Positions 34,411 through 42,884 of a stretch of DNA of 64,000 nt are shown in pieces (positions within the stretch are counted from its first letter, which is position 1; each line of letters begins with the position of its first letter). The notes under the pieces were generated by a model. That model was given only the letters and a program-made list of their open reading frames with translations, did not search any database and had not been told where the DNA came from. Source of the stretch: Salinispora mooreana (lineage in GTDB: Bacteria; Actinomycetota; Actinomycetes; Mycobacteriales; Micromonosporaceae); contig NZ_KB900614.1 of assembly GCF_000379065.1 (NCBI RefSeq), positions 2,935,988-2,999,987 of the forward strand, given 5' to 3'. A program made the translations under genes and the position numbers.

Positions 34411-35150
34411 ACCGTCACCGAGGCCAGCGAGGCCAGAATGGTGTCCCGGTTTGGCTGACGTAGCTCGTCATGGATGCGACCGTCGGCCATTACCAGCACC
34501 CGATCGGCGTACGTCGCCGCACCGGGGTCGTGGGTCACCATGATAATCGTCTGCCCGTACTGCTGTGCCGCGTCGCGCAGGCCACCGAGCAGGGCCCGTC
34601 CGGTGGCGATGTCCAGCGCGCCGGTGGGTTCGTCGGCGAAGACGACGGCGGGCTGGGCCAGCAGGGCTCGTGCCACCGCGACGCGTTGCTGCTGTCCGCC
34701 GGACAACTCAGCAGGACGGTGTTCCAGCCGGTCGCCGATCTGCAGCGCGTCGGTGATGACCCGTAGCCGCGCCGGTTCGACCGGCCGGCCGGCGAGCCGT
34801 AGTGGCAGCGTGATGTTCTGTCGGGCGGTCAGTGTGGGCAGCAGGTTGAACGCTTGGAAGATGAAGCCGATCCGGTCCCGCCGCAAGTCGGTCAGGGCTC
34901 GGTCGTCCAGGCCAGCCAACGAGGTACCGGCCACACTGGTCGAGCCCTCGGTGGGCGTGTCCAACCCGGCCAACAGGTGCATCAGGGTCGTCTTACCGGA
35001 GCCGGACGGGCCCATGATGGCGGTGAACTCGCCGGCCGCGAAATCGGCGGAGACTCCGTCCACCGCCCGCACCGCGGACTCGCCAGCACCGTACGTCTTG
35101 CGGACGTTCCGGCAACTGACCATGTCGGCACGCTTCGTCTGCGTCTTCAC
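34407..35150 (-). CDS. ABC transporter ATP-binding protein (LolD/MacB type)
   Basis: 247 aa from GTG 35150 (GGTGAG directly before; ATG 35123 is an alternative). Walker A GPSGSGKTT, Q-loop FIFQAFNLLPTLTARQN, signature [15 protein letters not shown], Walker B VVFADEPTGALD and switch VTHD. It drives the FtsX-type permease. Divergent from the sensor kinase, with a short shared promoter region (35151-35297). Confidence 0.93.
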   Translation of the reverse strand: MKTQTKRADMVSCRNVRKTYGAGESAVRAVDGVSADFAAGEFTAIMGPSGSGKTTLMHLLAGLDTPTEGSTSVAGTSLAGLDDRALTDLRRDRIGFIFQAFNLLPTLTARQNITLPLRLAGRPVEPARLRVITDALQIGDRLEHRPAELSGGQQQRVAVARALLAQPAVVFADEPTGALDIATGRALLGGLRDAAQQYGQTIIMVTHDPGAATYADRVLVMADGRIHDELRQPNRDTILASLASVTV

Positions 35151-35297
35151 CTCACCGACCGTAGGGAAGCGCACGGCCGGACACATCCGTCCCCGGCATC
35201 GAGTTTCGTCCGCGACCGATACCTTGGTCTCAAGGCTTCGGTATCGTCCGGGAAGACCGCGATTCCGTTGTGGCGGGCCGCTGCCTACGCTGGGGGA

Positions 35298-36425
35298 GTG
35301 CCGGTCGAGACGAAGCAGACGCTGGCGGTCGACGCCGGCATCGCGCTTACCGCAGTGGCCGGCTGTCTGCTGCTTGGCCTCGCCGGTCTACCGGACTGGT
35401 ACTGGTCGGCGGCGGTCGCAGTGCCGCTGGCGATCCGCCGTGTCGCGCCGCTGACCATGCTCGCCCTCGTGGCAGTCATCTCGGGTACGCACGTGCTGGT
35501 GGTGCACCGTTTTCTGTTCCCCGGCGACCTCGTCGGCCTGGTCGCCATCCACGCGGTCGCCGCGTACGCGGCGGACCGGCTGCGCCACGCCGGCTTGTTG
35601 CTCGGCGCGGCCGGGGCCTTGGTGGTGGCCGGCTACGCTCTGCACGACCGGCGGCTCGGTGCCATGCTGCCCGGCGTCCTGATCGCGGCAACGTCGCTCG
35701 CCGCATGGTCGACCGGCCTGATGCAGCGCCAGCAGCGCAGTGCCGTCGACCACGCCGAGCGCCGTCGGCGACTCGCCGAGCAGGACAGCTCCATGCGCGC
35801 CCAGCTCGCCGTGCACGAGGAGCGAACCCGAATCAGCCGGGAGATGCACGACATCATCGCGCACTCCCTGGCCTCGATCATTGCCCAGGCCGAGGGCGGC
35901 AGGGTCGCCGCCCGCGCTGACGCCGTGGTCGCCGGTCCACTGTTCGACCGGATCGCGGGCACCGGTCGGGAGGCCCTCGCAGACGTCAAACGCTTGCTCA
36001 CGGTGGTCGACCGCGACGACGACGATCTGGACGCCAAAGGGCTGCGCGAGTTACCCGCGCTGCTGACCAGTGTCGCCTCCGCCGGTCTCCAAACGACCGT
36101 GACGACGGACGGCGCCGAGCAGCCCCTCGGGCCCGGCACGGACCTCGCCGTCTACCGGGTGATCCAAGAATCGCTTACCAACGTCATCAAGCACGCGCCA
36201 CGGCAACAGGCGCACCTGTACATGCGCTGGCGGCCCCGGCTACTCACCGTCACCGTGACGAGCCCACTGACCGGGCAGGACAGCAGCGTGCTGGTGGAGG
36301 GGCAGGGCCTCTCCGGCATCCGGCAGCGATGCACCCTGTTCAACGGAACCTGCGCCATCACCGCCGACGCGGAGTTCACGGTCACCACCACATGGCCACT
36401 CGCCCAGGAGGGAAGGCGGTCATGA
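35298..36425 (+). CDS. Sensor histidine kinase (NarL-type, HisKA_3)
   Basis: 375 aa from GTG 35298; the longer open frame runs antisense to the ABC gene and is rejected. Four to five membrane helices lie in residues ~10-145. After a coiled linker comes the dimerisation/phosphoacceptor box (ERTRISREMHDIIAHSLASI, His in EMHD), then the ATPase domain with N-box VIQESLTNVIKHAP and G-box GQGLSGIRQR. It overlaps the response regulator by 4 bp. Likely senses envelope stress or the product. Confidence 0.9.
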   Translation: MPVETKQTLAVDAGIALTAVAGCLLLGLAGLPDWYWSAAVAVPLAIRRVAPLTMLALVAVISGTHVLVVHRFLFPGDLVGLVAIHAVAAYAADRLRHAGLLLGAAGALVVAGYALHDRRLGAMLPGVLIAATSLAAWSTGLMQRQQRSAVDHAERRRRLAEQDSSMRAQLAVHEERTRISREMHDIIAHSLASIIAQAEGGRVAARADAVVAGPLFDRIAGTGREALADVKRLLTVVDRDDDDLDAKGLRELPALLTSVASAGLQTTVTTDGAEQPLGPGTDLAVYRVIQESLTNVIKHAPRQQAHLYMRWRPRLLTVTVTSPLTGQDSSVLVEGQGLSGIRQRCTLFNGTCAITADAEFTVTTTWPLAQEGRRS

Positions 36426-37078
36426 CCGAGCCGCTGATCACGGTGCTCATCGCCGACGACCAAGACCTCGTCCGCACCGGATTCGCCCTAGTCGTAAACT
36501 CGGCCCCCGACATGCGGGTGGTCGCCACCGCCGCCACCGGTGCGGAGGCGGTCGCCCTTGCCGTTGAGCACCATCCAGACGTCATTCTCATGGACATCCG
36601 GATGCCGCACACCGACGGGATCACCGCCACCCGCGCCATCCTCGCCGCCCCCGGACCCACCCCCAAACTCGTCGCGCTGACCACGTACGACAACGACGAC
36701 TACGCGACCCGGATCCTCAGCGCCGGAGCCAGTGGCTACCTGCTCAAGGACGCGACCGCCGAAGGACTCACCGCAGCCATCCGCACTGTCTACCGAGGCG
36801 GATCGGTCATAGCACCCTCGACCACCCGACGGCTGGTCGCCAGTCGGACCGAGCCAGGGCCAACCCGGACGACCGCCGCCATCGATGGGTTCACGGCCCG
36901 GGAACGCGACGTGTTCGACCTGATCGTGGCGGGAGCGAGCAACGCCGAGATCGCCCAGCGGCTGCACCTCGCCGAGGTCACCGTGAAGACGCACGTCGGC
37001 CGGGTGCTGGCCAAACTCGGCGTCCGGGACCGCGTCAACATCGTGATCTGGGCCTACCGCAACGGCGCCGTCCGCTGA
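36422..37078 (+). CDS. NarL/LuxR response regulator
   Basis: 218 aa. The receiver domain has all conserved residues: ADDQDL, phosphoacceptor Asp in VILMDIRMP, ALTTYD and the Lys in YLLKDA. The LuxR-type HTH is at the C-terminus (FTARERDVFDLIVAGASNAE ... TVKTHVGRVLAKLGVRDR). Overlaps the kinase gene, so they form a two-component system that probably regulates the ABC pair and/or the lanthipeptide genes. Confidence 0.93.
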   Translation: MTEPLITVLIADDQDLVRTGFALVVNSAPDMRVVATAATGAEAVALAVEHHPDVILMDIRMPHTDGITATRAILAAPGPTPKLVALTTYDNDDYATRILSAGASGYLLKDATAEGLTAAIRTVYRGGSVIAPSTTRRLVASRTEPGPTRTTAAIDGFTARERDVFDLIVAGASNAEIAQRLHLAEVTVKTHVGRVLAKLGVRDRVNIVIWAYRNGAVR

Positions 37079-37126
37079 CTTTGCCCAGCCCACGAGTGTC
37101 GGGCGGTGCCCGGTGACCCTGACTCG

Positions 37127-37220
37127 GCCGACCGAGCAGCCGGTGCGGTTCGCCGATGCGGAAGAGATCATCTCATTCCAGCTTTCTCGATCTTCATGAC
37201 CATGCCGTCGCTCGGACACA
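37127..37220. repeat. Diverged ~100-bp repeat, right copy (right of the lanthipeptide cluster)
   Basis: Same orientation and block order as 24129-24246, with small deletions: GCGGTTCGCC, GCGGAAGAGATCA, TTCTCGATCTTCATGACC and GGAATCCGGCCGTGAGGACG. It begins about 50 bp after the response-regulator stop. Confidence 0.6.
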
Positions 37221-37602
37221 GGAATCCGGCCGTGAGGACGTCTTGGTGGAGTTGGCGTTGTCCGCCGCAGTATTGCCCTGGTGGACTCGCTGGCAACCCT
37301 CGGTGATCCATCCCGCTCTACGGGCGGGCGCGGACCTGACGGACATCGCGAGAGCCATCGGTCTCGACGCGAGCGAAGTCATCCGGCGGTGGCGGCGATG
37401 GGCTGATGTCCAGACGCGGCTGGACATCAGCGGCGTCCGTCCGTGGACCCGTCGAGGTTCAGGCCATCGAGCGACGGCTCGGGGTGGGGGTGGTTTCGAT
37501 GACGCCGACCCGGCTTGCCCAAGACGTGAGCACGGTGCGGGGCCGGGATTGCTGATTGTCGTCGTGGAGTCATATGGCCGCCGTGGCGTTGAGGTTCGGT
37601 GA
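37156..37602 (+). pseudogene. Fragment with a helix-turn-helix
   Basis: The central part of this frame (LSAAVLPWWTRWQPSVIHPA then TDIARAIGLDASEVIRRWRRWAD) is a typical HTH segment of short actinomycete hypothetical proteins. The first ~35 codons overlap the repeat and the last ~50 are low-complexity, so start and end appear lost. Likely a gene remnant; it could be a truncated regulator. Confidence 0.4.
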
Positions 37603-37849
37603 GCGTCCTGAGGTCGCCTGTGTATTGCCGCGGTCGGTTGACGGGATGCTGGTCGTCGCGTCGGCGGCCAGGGTCGAGGACAAGCCTGCCGGTCGGAGGG
37701 TGCGGTGGTCGGCCCGTACGGCGTTCGCGGCTAGGGCAGTGGCCAGCGTGGCGGCGAACATCGCCGCCACGCCGAGCCTCGGCGCGCGGATCGTGGCGGC
37801 ATGGCCGGCGGCGGCGCTGAGACACTCATCGCACTCGACGTGGCCCGCA

Positions 37850-38400
37850 ACCCTACATCGGGCTCAGCGGCCCGATCCTGCTGCACACCACCGACGGCTC
37901 CCGTCCTTGACCGGTCGGCGAGCTCGGGCCGCATGACATCCGGCTCATCCCCCACATGCTGCCGCGACTGACCGTCACCGGGCCGGGTGATGTCCTGCTG
38001 GCCGTGGAGCACCGGCAGGCGGCCGAAGCGGCCTGTGACGCCCGGGCCGATCTGCCGGTCGTCTGGTGCCACGGGCAGCCGCCCGACGCCGTCGTGTCGA
38101 TGATCGTCCAGGCGGCGCAGCAGACCTCCGGGGTCGTCATTTGCACGGATGCCGACCTCGGCGGCGTCCGCATCCACGACAAACTGCGGTCGGACACCAC
38201 CATTCACATCGTGGATGTCGGCACCGTGCCACACGAAGAAGGTCGGCCCTCAACGCCCACAGCCGCAACCACCTGCAGCAGCTCGCACAACGCCCGGAGG
38301 AGGTCGGCACCTTCGCGAAACGCTGTCTGCACCGGGGATACGCGATCGAGCAGGAAGCCACAACCCGGTCCGCCCTTCAGGCTGTGTTGGATAGCCATCG
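37850..38400 (+). pseudogene. Decayed gene resembling a DUF2399-type TOPRIM protein
   Basis: Coherent protein text is split by a stop and a frame change: YIGLSGPILLHTTDGSRP, TGA near 37908, PVGELGPHDIRLIPHMLPRL, VLLAVEHRQAAEAA, DLPVVWCHGQPPDAVV and SGVVICTDADLGGVRIHDKL. At about 38250 it passes to another frame with LNAHSRNHLQQLAQRPEEVG. 'VEH/VEN', 'WCHGQPP' and 'TDADLGGVRI' resemble the DUF2399 family as I recall it (JetD/TOPRIM-like). Not functional as read. Confidence 0.5.
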
Positions 38401-38613
38401 ACCTCCGGCCGTTGGCCAGTGGCTCAGCTGCGGGACAGGGCGCTTCCGGCGCGCCGGAATATCCGAATTAGGGCATCTGCCCTGCTATCCACATCAGCTG
38501 TTCGGACAATTTTTCAATAACCCGAAGGTGAGGCGTTCGCAGGATCTGACAGGAGCCGGTTTGGTAGTGCAGGGCACTTCTGGTTGTGAGAGTGACATGC
38601 CGCTATGGGCCGG

Positions 38614-39336
38614 TCAGCTCTCCCGGTCTCGGATCGCCGCAGCGGCGGTGGCGAGGAGTTCGTCGTCCGGGTGTTGGTGGACTGCAAGTTCGAGGACAGT
38701 TCTGGCTTCAGCGAGTTGCTCGGTGAGCGCTTCGGTGAGGGTGATGGCTGCGGCCACGAACTCACGCGCGACAGCTTCCTGGTGTCGTGCGAGCCACGGG
38801 TATCCAGTGTTGGCGGCGAGGGGTCCGCAGTAGGTGGTGACCGCGTGGTGCAGGGCGGCGACGTTGGGTACGGGTTCGGTGACCCTTTTCGCGGCGGTGA
38901 CGGCGTCGCGCATGGTCCACAGGTCTACGTCGAAGGCGTCGCGGTTGAGGGTGTAGCGGTGTCGCTTTAGCTGCAGGCATGCGACGCTCCCGCCGACTGA
39001 GCGAAAGACCTGGCGCAGGTTGTAGGTGTAGGTGTGCAGCCGCTGGGTTGCCAACCGGTGCGGTGGCTCGGGCAGGAGGTCGTCGAGGACCTCGTCTTGG
39101 TGGGCCGTGCCTCCTTGGACGATGAGGTAGACGAGGAACTCCAGGGCCTGGGGGCGGAGGTGTTGGCCGGCGGGGACCCCGAGGATGGTCGGTGGGCCGA
39201 GTACGCGGACACGCACCCGGTGCGCTCCGGCAGCGGCTTTCTCTTTGGCCGGTCGGTGCGTCGGGTGGCCTCCAGGTGCGTCAGCGCCGACTACGGGGGC
39301 AGTCCCGGGTGAATTCCCGGGTTCGGCGTCGTTCAT
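38614..39336 (-). CDS. SARP-type regulator
   Basis: 240 aa from ATG 39336, 6 bp after the oxidase stop. A winged OmpR-type DNA-binding domain (VRVRVLGPPTILGVPAGQHL, QALEFLVYLIVQGG, TYTYNLRQVFRSVGG, YTLNRDAFDVDLW) is followed by a bacterial transcriptional activator (TPR-like) domain (AVREFVAAAITLTEALTEQL in part). Such proteins activate antibiotic pathways in actinomycetes. It stands in one run with the D-amino-acid oxidase and TPR regulator, so it probably controls the radical-SAM cluster. Confidence 0.8.
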   Translation of the reverse strand: MNDAEPGNSPGTAPVVGADAPGGHPTHRPAKEKAAAGAHRVRVRVLGPPTILGVPAGQHLRPQALEFLVYLIVQGGTAHQDEVLDDLLPEPPHRLATQRLHTYTYNLRQVFRSVGGSVACLQLKRHRYTLNRDAFDVDLWTMRDAVTAAKRVTEPVPNVAALHHAVTTYCGPLAANTGYPWLARHQEAVAREFVAAAITLTEALTEQLAEARTVLELAVHQHPDDELLATAAAAIRDRES

Positions 39337-39344
39337 CGATGAGA

Positions 39345-40310
39345 TCAGCCAGACACCCTGACCAGAGAGGAGGCAACTTCCAGGGCGCACCCCCAGGAGA
39401 GGGTGACGCCGGCTCCGCCGTGTCCGTAGTTGTGGATCACCCTGGTGCCATCGATTCGGCGCTCTTCGACGCGTACGTATGGTCGGGTGGGCCTTAAGCC
39501 GACTCGGTGCTCGATGACCCGGGCCCTACGAAGGCGCGGTTCGATCTCGGCACAGCGTGCGACGATCGCTGCGGCGATGTCCGGATCGGGCCGCGGGTTC
39601 CACGCGTCGGGTTGGGCGGTGCCGCCGAGGACCAGTGTCTCGCCCTGCGGATAGAAGTGCAGCAGGTCCGGTGAGAGCCCGGTGTCTTCGGAGAAAAACT
39701 CGGTGATGCCCGGGTTGTCGACCACGACGAGCTGCCCGCGGATCGGGGCCAGGTCGGGGTCGGGTACGAGGTCGTGGGCGCCCATCCCGGTGCAGTTGAC
39801 GACCACTGGGGCGACATCAACGGTCTCATCGAGTGAGTCGACCCGACGAATCGCGATCTCGCCGCCAGCTTTCCGGAGCCGCTCTCGCAGGTAGCCAAGG
39901 TAAACCGGCATGTCGACCAGCGGAGCCGTGTAGCGCCACCCGGTGGCGAAGCCGTCCGGCAACTCGTCCGGCTCACACATCCTGAATCCATCAAGCTCGT
40001 TTCCCCACTCCGGCGGTTCGACCGGCTTGCGGGACGCCTCGACGCCGGAGACGAGCCGTACACCGGTCGCCGTGTCGGTCGCGAGTTGCCGCAGGACGTC
40101 AAGCGTCTGGGCGCTCCAGACACGTACCCGGCCGACAGGTTCGACGAGGTACGGACCCCACATCGCCCCGGCCGCGTACGAGGTGGTCCGCTCGGGTGAC
40201 TCGGCTGCCCAGATCTGGACCCGCAGCCCGGCTTCGGCGAGGCAGATGGCGGTGGTGAGGCCGGATACGCCAGCGCCGACGACCAGAGCGTCAAGATCGG
40301 TGCTCGTCAT
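39345..40310 (-). CDS. D-amino-acid oxidase (FAD-dependent)
   Basis: 321 aa. The dinucleotide-binding motif is at residues 8-20 (ALVVGAGVSGLTTA). Further DAO motifs are YAAGAMWGPYLVEP, VVNCTGMGA and the C-terminal HNYGHGGAGVTLSWGCA, with substrate-binding Arg in VGLRPTRPYVR. It oxidises D-amino acids to 2-oxo acids with H2O2. Directly upstream of the SARP gene and 15 bp from the regulator at 40326. A role in making or removing a D-amino acid for the neighbouring pathway is possible, not shown. Confidence 0.9.
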   Translation of the reverse strand: MTSTDLDALVVGAGVSGLTTAICLAEAGLRVQIWAAESPERTTSYAAGAMWGPYLVEPVGRVRVWSAQTLDVLRQLATDTATGVRLVSGVEASRKPVEPPEWGNELDGFRMCEPDELPDGFATGWRYTAPLVDMPVYLGYLRERLRKAGGEIAIRRVDSLDETVDVAPVVVNCTGMGAHDLVPDPDLAPIRGQLVVVDNPGITEFFSEDTGLSPDLLHFYPQGETLVLGGTAQPDAWNPRPDPDIAAAIVARCAEIEPRLRRARVIEHRVGLRPTRPYVRVEERRIDGTRVIHNYGHGGAGVTLSWGCALEVASSLVRVSG

Positions 40311-40325
40311 CGTTTGACCGTAGTG

Positions 40326-41750
40326 TCAGGCCGGTTGGTGCGCCAGTGCCTTCTCAAGGTCGGGGAGCACGTCGGCGACGCTCTGGTTCCGCTTCCGTCG
40401 GCGGAACTCCTGCTCGAGGGCAACGAGGAGTGCGGTGCTCCGGGGTGAGCGGACCTGCTCGAGCCGGGGTAGGGCCATCCTGGTCACGGCGCAGGCATCC
40501 TCGAGTTTGCCGTGGGCGGTGTAGCCGAGGGCGAGCCAGGCGCCTTCGTAGAGGGCTCGCCGCTGGTAGGGAGCGTCCGGTGGGCGGGCGTAGGCACCGG
40601 TGCGTAGGAGCGCCCCGCCTTTGCGAAGCAGGGCCCGCCCCTCAGCTCCGCTGCCACCGGCCACAATCTGTCGACCGGCGAGGATCATCGCGTAACCGGC
40701 CTGGCAGTCGAGGTGGTTCGGGGTCAGGTAGTACATCCACTCCGGGTCCCGGTCGGGATGCCGCTTCGCGAGTTGGTCCCGGGCTTCGGCCCAGGTGCGC
40801 TCGCACTGCCCGACGTCTCCGGCTACGGCCTGGGCGTACGCGAGGCGGGACAGCACAGACGCTTGGACGCTGGCGGCGGACCGGCCGACGACCCGGCGGG
40901 CAGCGTCGCCGAGGCGCAGGCCGTCGTCGGCGTCGCCGAGAGAGGCGGCCTGGAAGGACAGGTCAGCGAGGATGTGTCCTTCCATGGATCGGTATCCAGC
41001 GTCGTGTGCGGACCGTAGTCCGGTGAAGAAGTACCGCTGGGCCAGCCCCTGCTGTCCGGCGTCGAACGCCTTCCAACCAGCGAGTTGGGCGAGGTCGGCG
41101 AGGGCAACCAAGAGTCGGCGGATCGTGGCGTCCGTATGGCCGCCATCGCGGAGTACGAGCAGGACCGCGCGAACCTGGGCGCCGACGTAGCCAAGGCCGG
41201 ATGCGCCGCCGCGCTCGTCGTCGAGTAGCTGTAGGCGCGGCACGCTGGCTTCGATCTGGTCGACGAGCGGGTCGTCTGGTGTCGCGGCCGGAAGCACGGT
41301 CCCGTCCGCCGGAAGGTGTACGTCGAGGTAGATGTTGACGGCCTGGGCGAGAGCGGTCCCGGAGACGGAGAGGAACATCCTTCGGTCCACCAGTCCTCCC
41401 AACAGCCAGTCCTCGGCGACCAGCATTGTGCTCGTGAGTGTCCACGGCCCGTCCAGGCCGGTGCTGGCGGCCATGACCAGGGTGCCATCCGCCGTGTCGG
41501 GTTGCCCGTGCCAAAGGTCCCCTGCGGTCACGATGCGGCCGAGGCGGCGGGAGATGACGTACGCGCTCAGCGCTGGCAGCGGCGGGCGGGGGATGCCGCC
41601 CGCGTCCCGCCAGTGGTATGGCGCGGTTTCGGCGAGGGTGCCGGGCCCGAAGAGTCGGTTGATCTCCCGGGCGAGGGTACGCGGGGTGAGGCCGGCTTCG
41701 GTCATGTGCGCGGCGAGGGTCTGGTTGGTGCGGTCGGGTGGAGATCCCAT
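40326..41750 (-). CDS. TPR-type transcriptional regulator
   Basis: 474 aa from ATG 41750, fixed by GGAGGAG 4 nt upstream. The N-terminal part has a HTH-like stretch (LAAHMTEAGLTPRTLAREIN). From ~140 onward the protein is helical with TPR-like pairs (RRLLVALADLAQLAGWKAFD, AGYRSMEGHILADLSFQAAS, ASVLSRLAYAQAVAGD). This architecture is widespread in actinomycete regulators. It is divergent from the radical SAM operon, with a 200-bp shared promoter region (41751-41952), so it is the probable pathway-linked regulator. Confidence 0.8.
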   Translation of the reverse strand: MGSPPDRTNQTLAAHMTEAGLTPRTLAREINRLFGPGTLAETAPYHWRDAGGIPRPPLPALSAYVISRRLGRIVTAGDLWHGQPDTADGTLVMAASTGLDGPWTLTSTMLVAEDWLLGGLVDRRMFLSVSGTALAQAVNIYLDVHLPADGTVLPAATPDDPLVDQIEASVPRLQLLDDERGGASGLGYVGAQVRAVLLVLRDGGHTDATIRRLLVALADLAQLAGWKAFDAGQQGLAQRYFFTGLRSAHDAGYRSMEGHILADLSFQAASLGDADDGLRLGDAARRVVGRSAASVQASVLSRLAYAQAVAGDVGQCERTWAEARDQLAKRHPDRDPEWMYYLTPNHLDCQAGYAMILAGRQIVAGGSGAEGRALLRKGGALLRTGAYARPPDAPYQRRALYEGAWLALGYTAHGKLEDACAVTRMALPRLEQVRSPRSTALLVALEQEFRRRKRNQSVADVLPDLEKALAHQPA

Positions 41751-41952
41751 CGGCTCCTCCGGAGGGTCAACCAGGAGTACCGCGAAGGTACCGGATCGTG
41801 CTGGCCACCAGGGTCGGCGAATTGACGCTCTTGACGGTTCCATCCCCTGCCCGAGCGGTGCCGGTTCGCGGTCTGCTGGGTGCGTCCCCGCCGGCGTACC
41901 GCCAGGAGGGCTGCGCCGGCGGGTGAATCCCGACGGGCGAGCGGAGGACCTG

Positions 41953-42867
41953 ATGCGTACTTCGGCGATGACCCAGGCCAAACCTCCATGGGACTGGGAG
42001 TTCGACTGGCACCTCACGAACCGCTGCAACTTCTTCTGCGAGTACTGCCATCCGCAGATCCGCTACGTACTCAACCGCAGCCACCTCGACGAACCGGCTC
42101 CGGAGTTGGTGGTCCGGCGCTTCGACGAGTTGAACAGGGTCTGCCTGGTGCACATGTCCGGTGGGGAGCCCTTCATGTTCCCCGGCTTCGTCGAGCTGTG
42201 CCGGGGTCTGGCCGGTAACCACTTCATCAGCGTCAACACCAACCTCGCCTCCGACGACGTGGCGGAGTTCGCTGACCGCGTCCCGGCCGCCCGGGTGGCG
42301 AAGATCGTCGCCGCGATACACCAGCCCGAACGCGAGCTTCGGGGGCTGGAACTCGACACCTACGCCCGCAACTACCTGATCCTGCGGCGCGGCGGGTTCG
42401 ACGTGACCGCCCTGTACGTGCTGTACCCGCCGCTGCTCAGCCGATTCGCCGCTGACCTGGATCGGTTGCGCGAATTGGGCGTGGACCATGTGCGCGCCAA
42501 GGTGTTCAAAGGCGTGTACAAGGGCGTCCGCTATCCGGAGGGCTACACCGACGAGCAGAAGGCGCTGATCCTGGCCAACTCCGGCGAGTACGTCTTCAAC
42601 CGGCCCTACCTCGACGGCATGCTCTCCTTCCGGGGCCAGGCATGTACCGCCGGTGTCACCTCGTTCAAGGTCACCGTCACCGGTGACGTGCGCCGATGCG
42701 CTTCCGTGCCGACCGGCTACGGAAACCTCTACGACGGCACCTTCCGGCCCGCCGATGTCAACGAAGCCTGCCCCGCCAAGCGGGTGCTGGTTCTCTCGCA
42801 GTGCCTGTCCTACCTCGTTGAACCTCCGATCCGCCCCGACCAGGGCGTCGACCCAGGCGATCTCTGA
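41953..42867 (+). CDS. Radical SAM enzyme with C-terminal cysteine cluster
   Basis: 304 aa from ATG 41953 (GGAGG 6-10 nt upstream). The [4Fe-4S] motif C-x3-C-x2-C is at residues ~25-32 (NRCNFFCEYCHPQ). The GGE motif follows (MSGGEPFMFPGFVEL). The C-terminal region has four more Cys (QACTAGV, RRCASVP, EACPAK, SQCLSYL), suggesting an auxiliary SPASM/twitch-like cluster. It starts a long operon that also encodes its own S-adenosylmethionine synthetase. The substrate could be a small molecule or a peptide; no precursor peptide was seen nearby. Confidence 0.9.
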   Translation: MRTSAMTQAKPPWDWEFDWHLTNRCNFFCEYCHPQIRYVLNRSHLDEPAPELVVRRFDELNRVCLVHMSGGEPFMFPGFVELCRGLAGNHFISVNTNLASDDVAEFADRVPAARVAKIVAAIHQPERELRGLELDTYARNYLILRRGGFDVTALYVLYPPLLSRFAADLDRLRELGVDHVRAKVFKGVYKGVRYPEGYTDEQKALILANSGEYVFNRPYLDGMLSFRGQACTAGVTSFKVTVTGDVRRCASVPTGYGNLYDGTFRPADVNEACPAKRVLVLSQCLSYLVEPPIRPDQGVDPGDL

Positions 42868-42884
42868 CCCGAAGGACATCCCAT

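Noticed and set aside
34854..35297. N-terminal extension of the histidine kinase
   Set aside because: It runs antisense to the ABC ATPase gene and has no membrane or kinase features; the kinase starts at 35298.
41332..41952. Longer N-terminus for the radical SAM enzyme
   Set aside because: That part is antisense to the TPR regulator; ATG 41953 has a good ribosome site and begins just before the cysteine motif.
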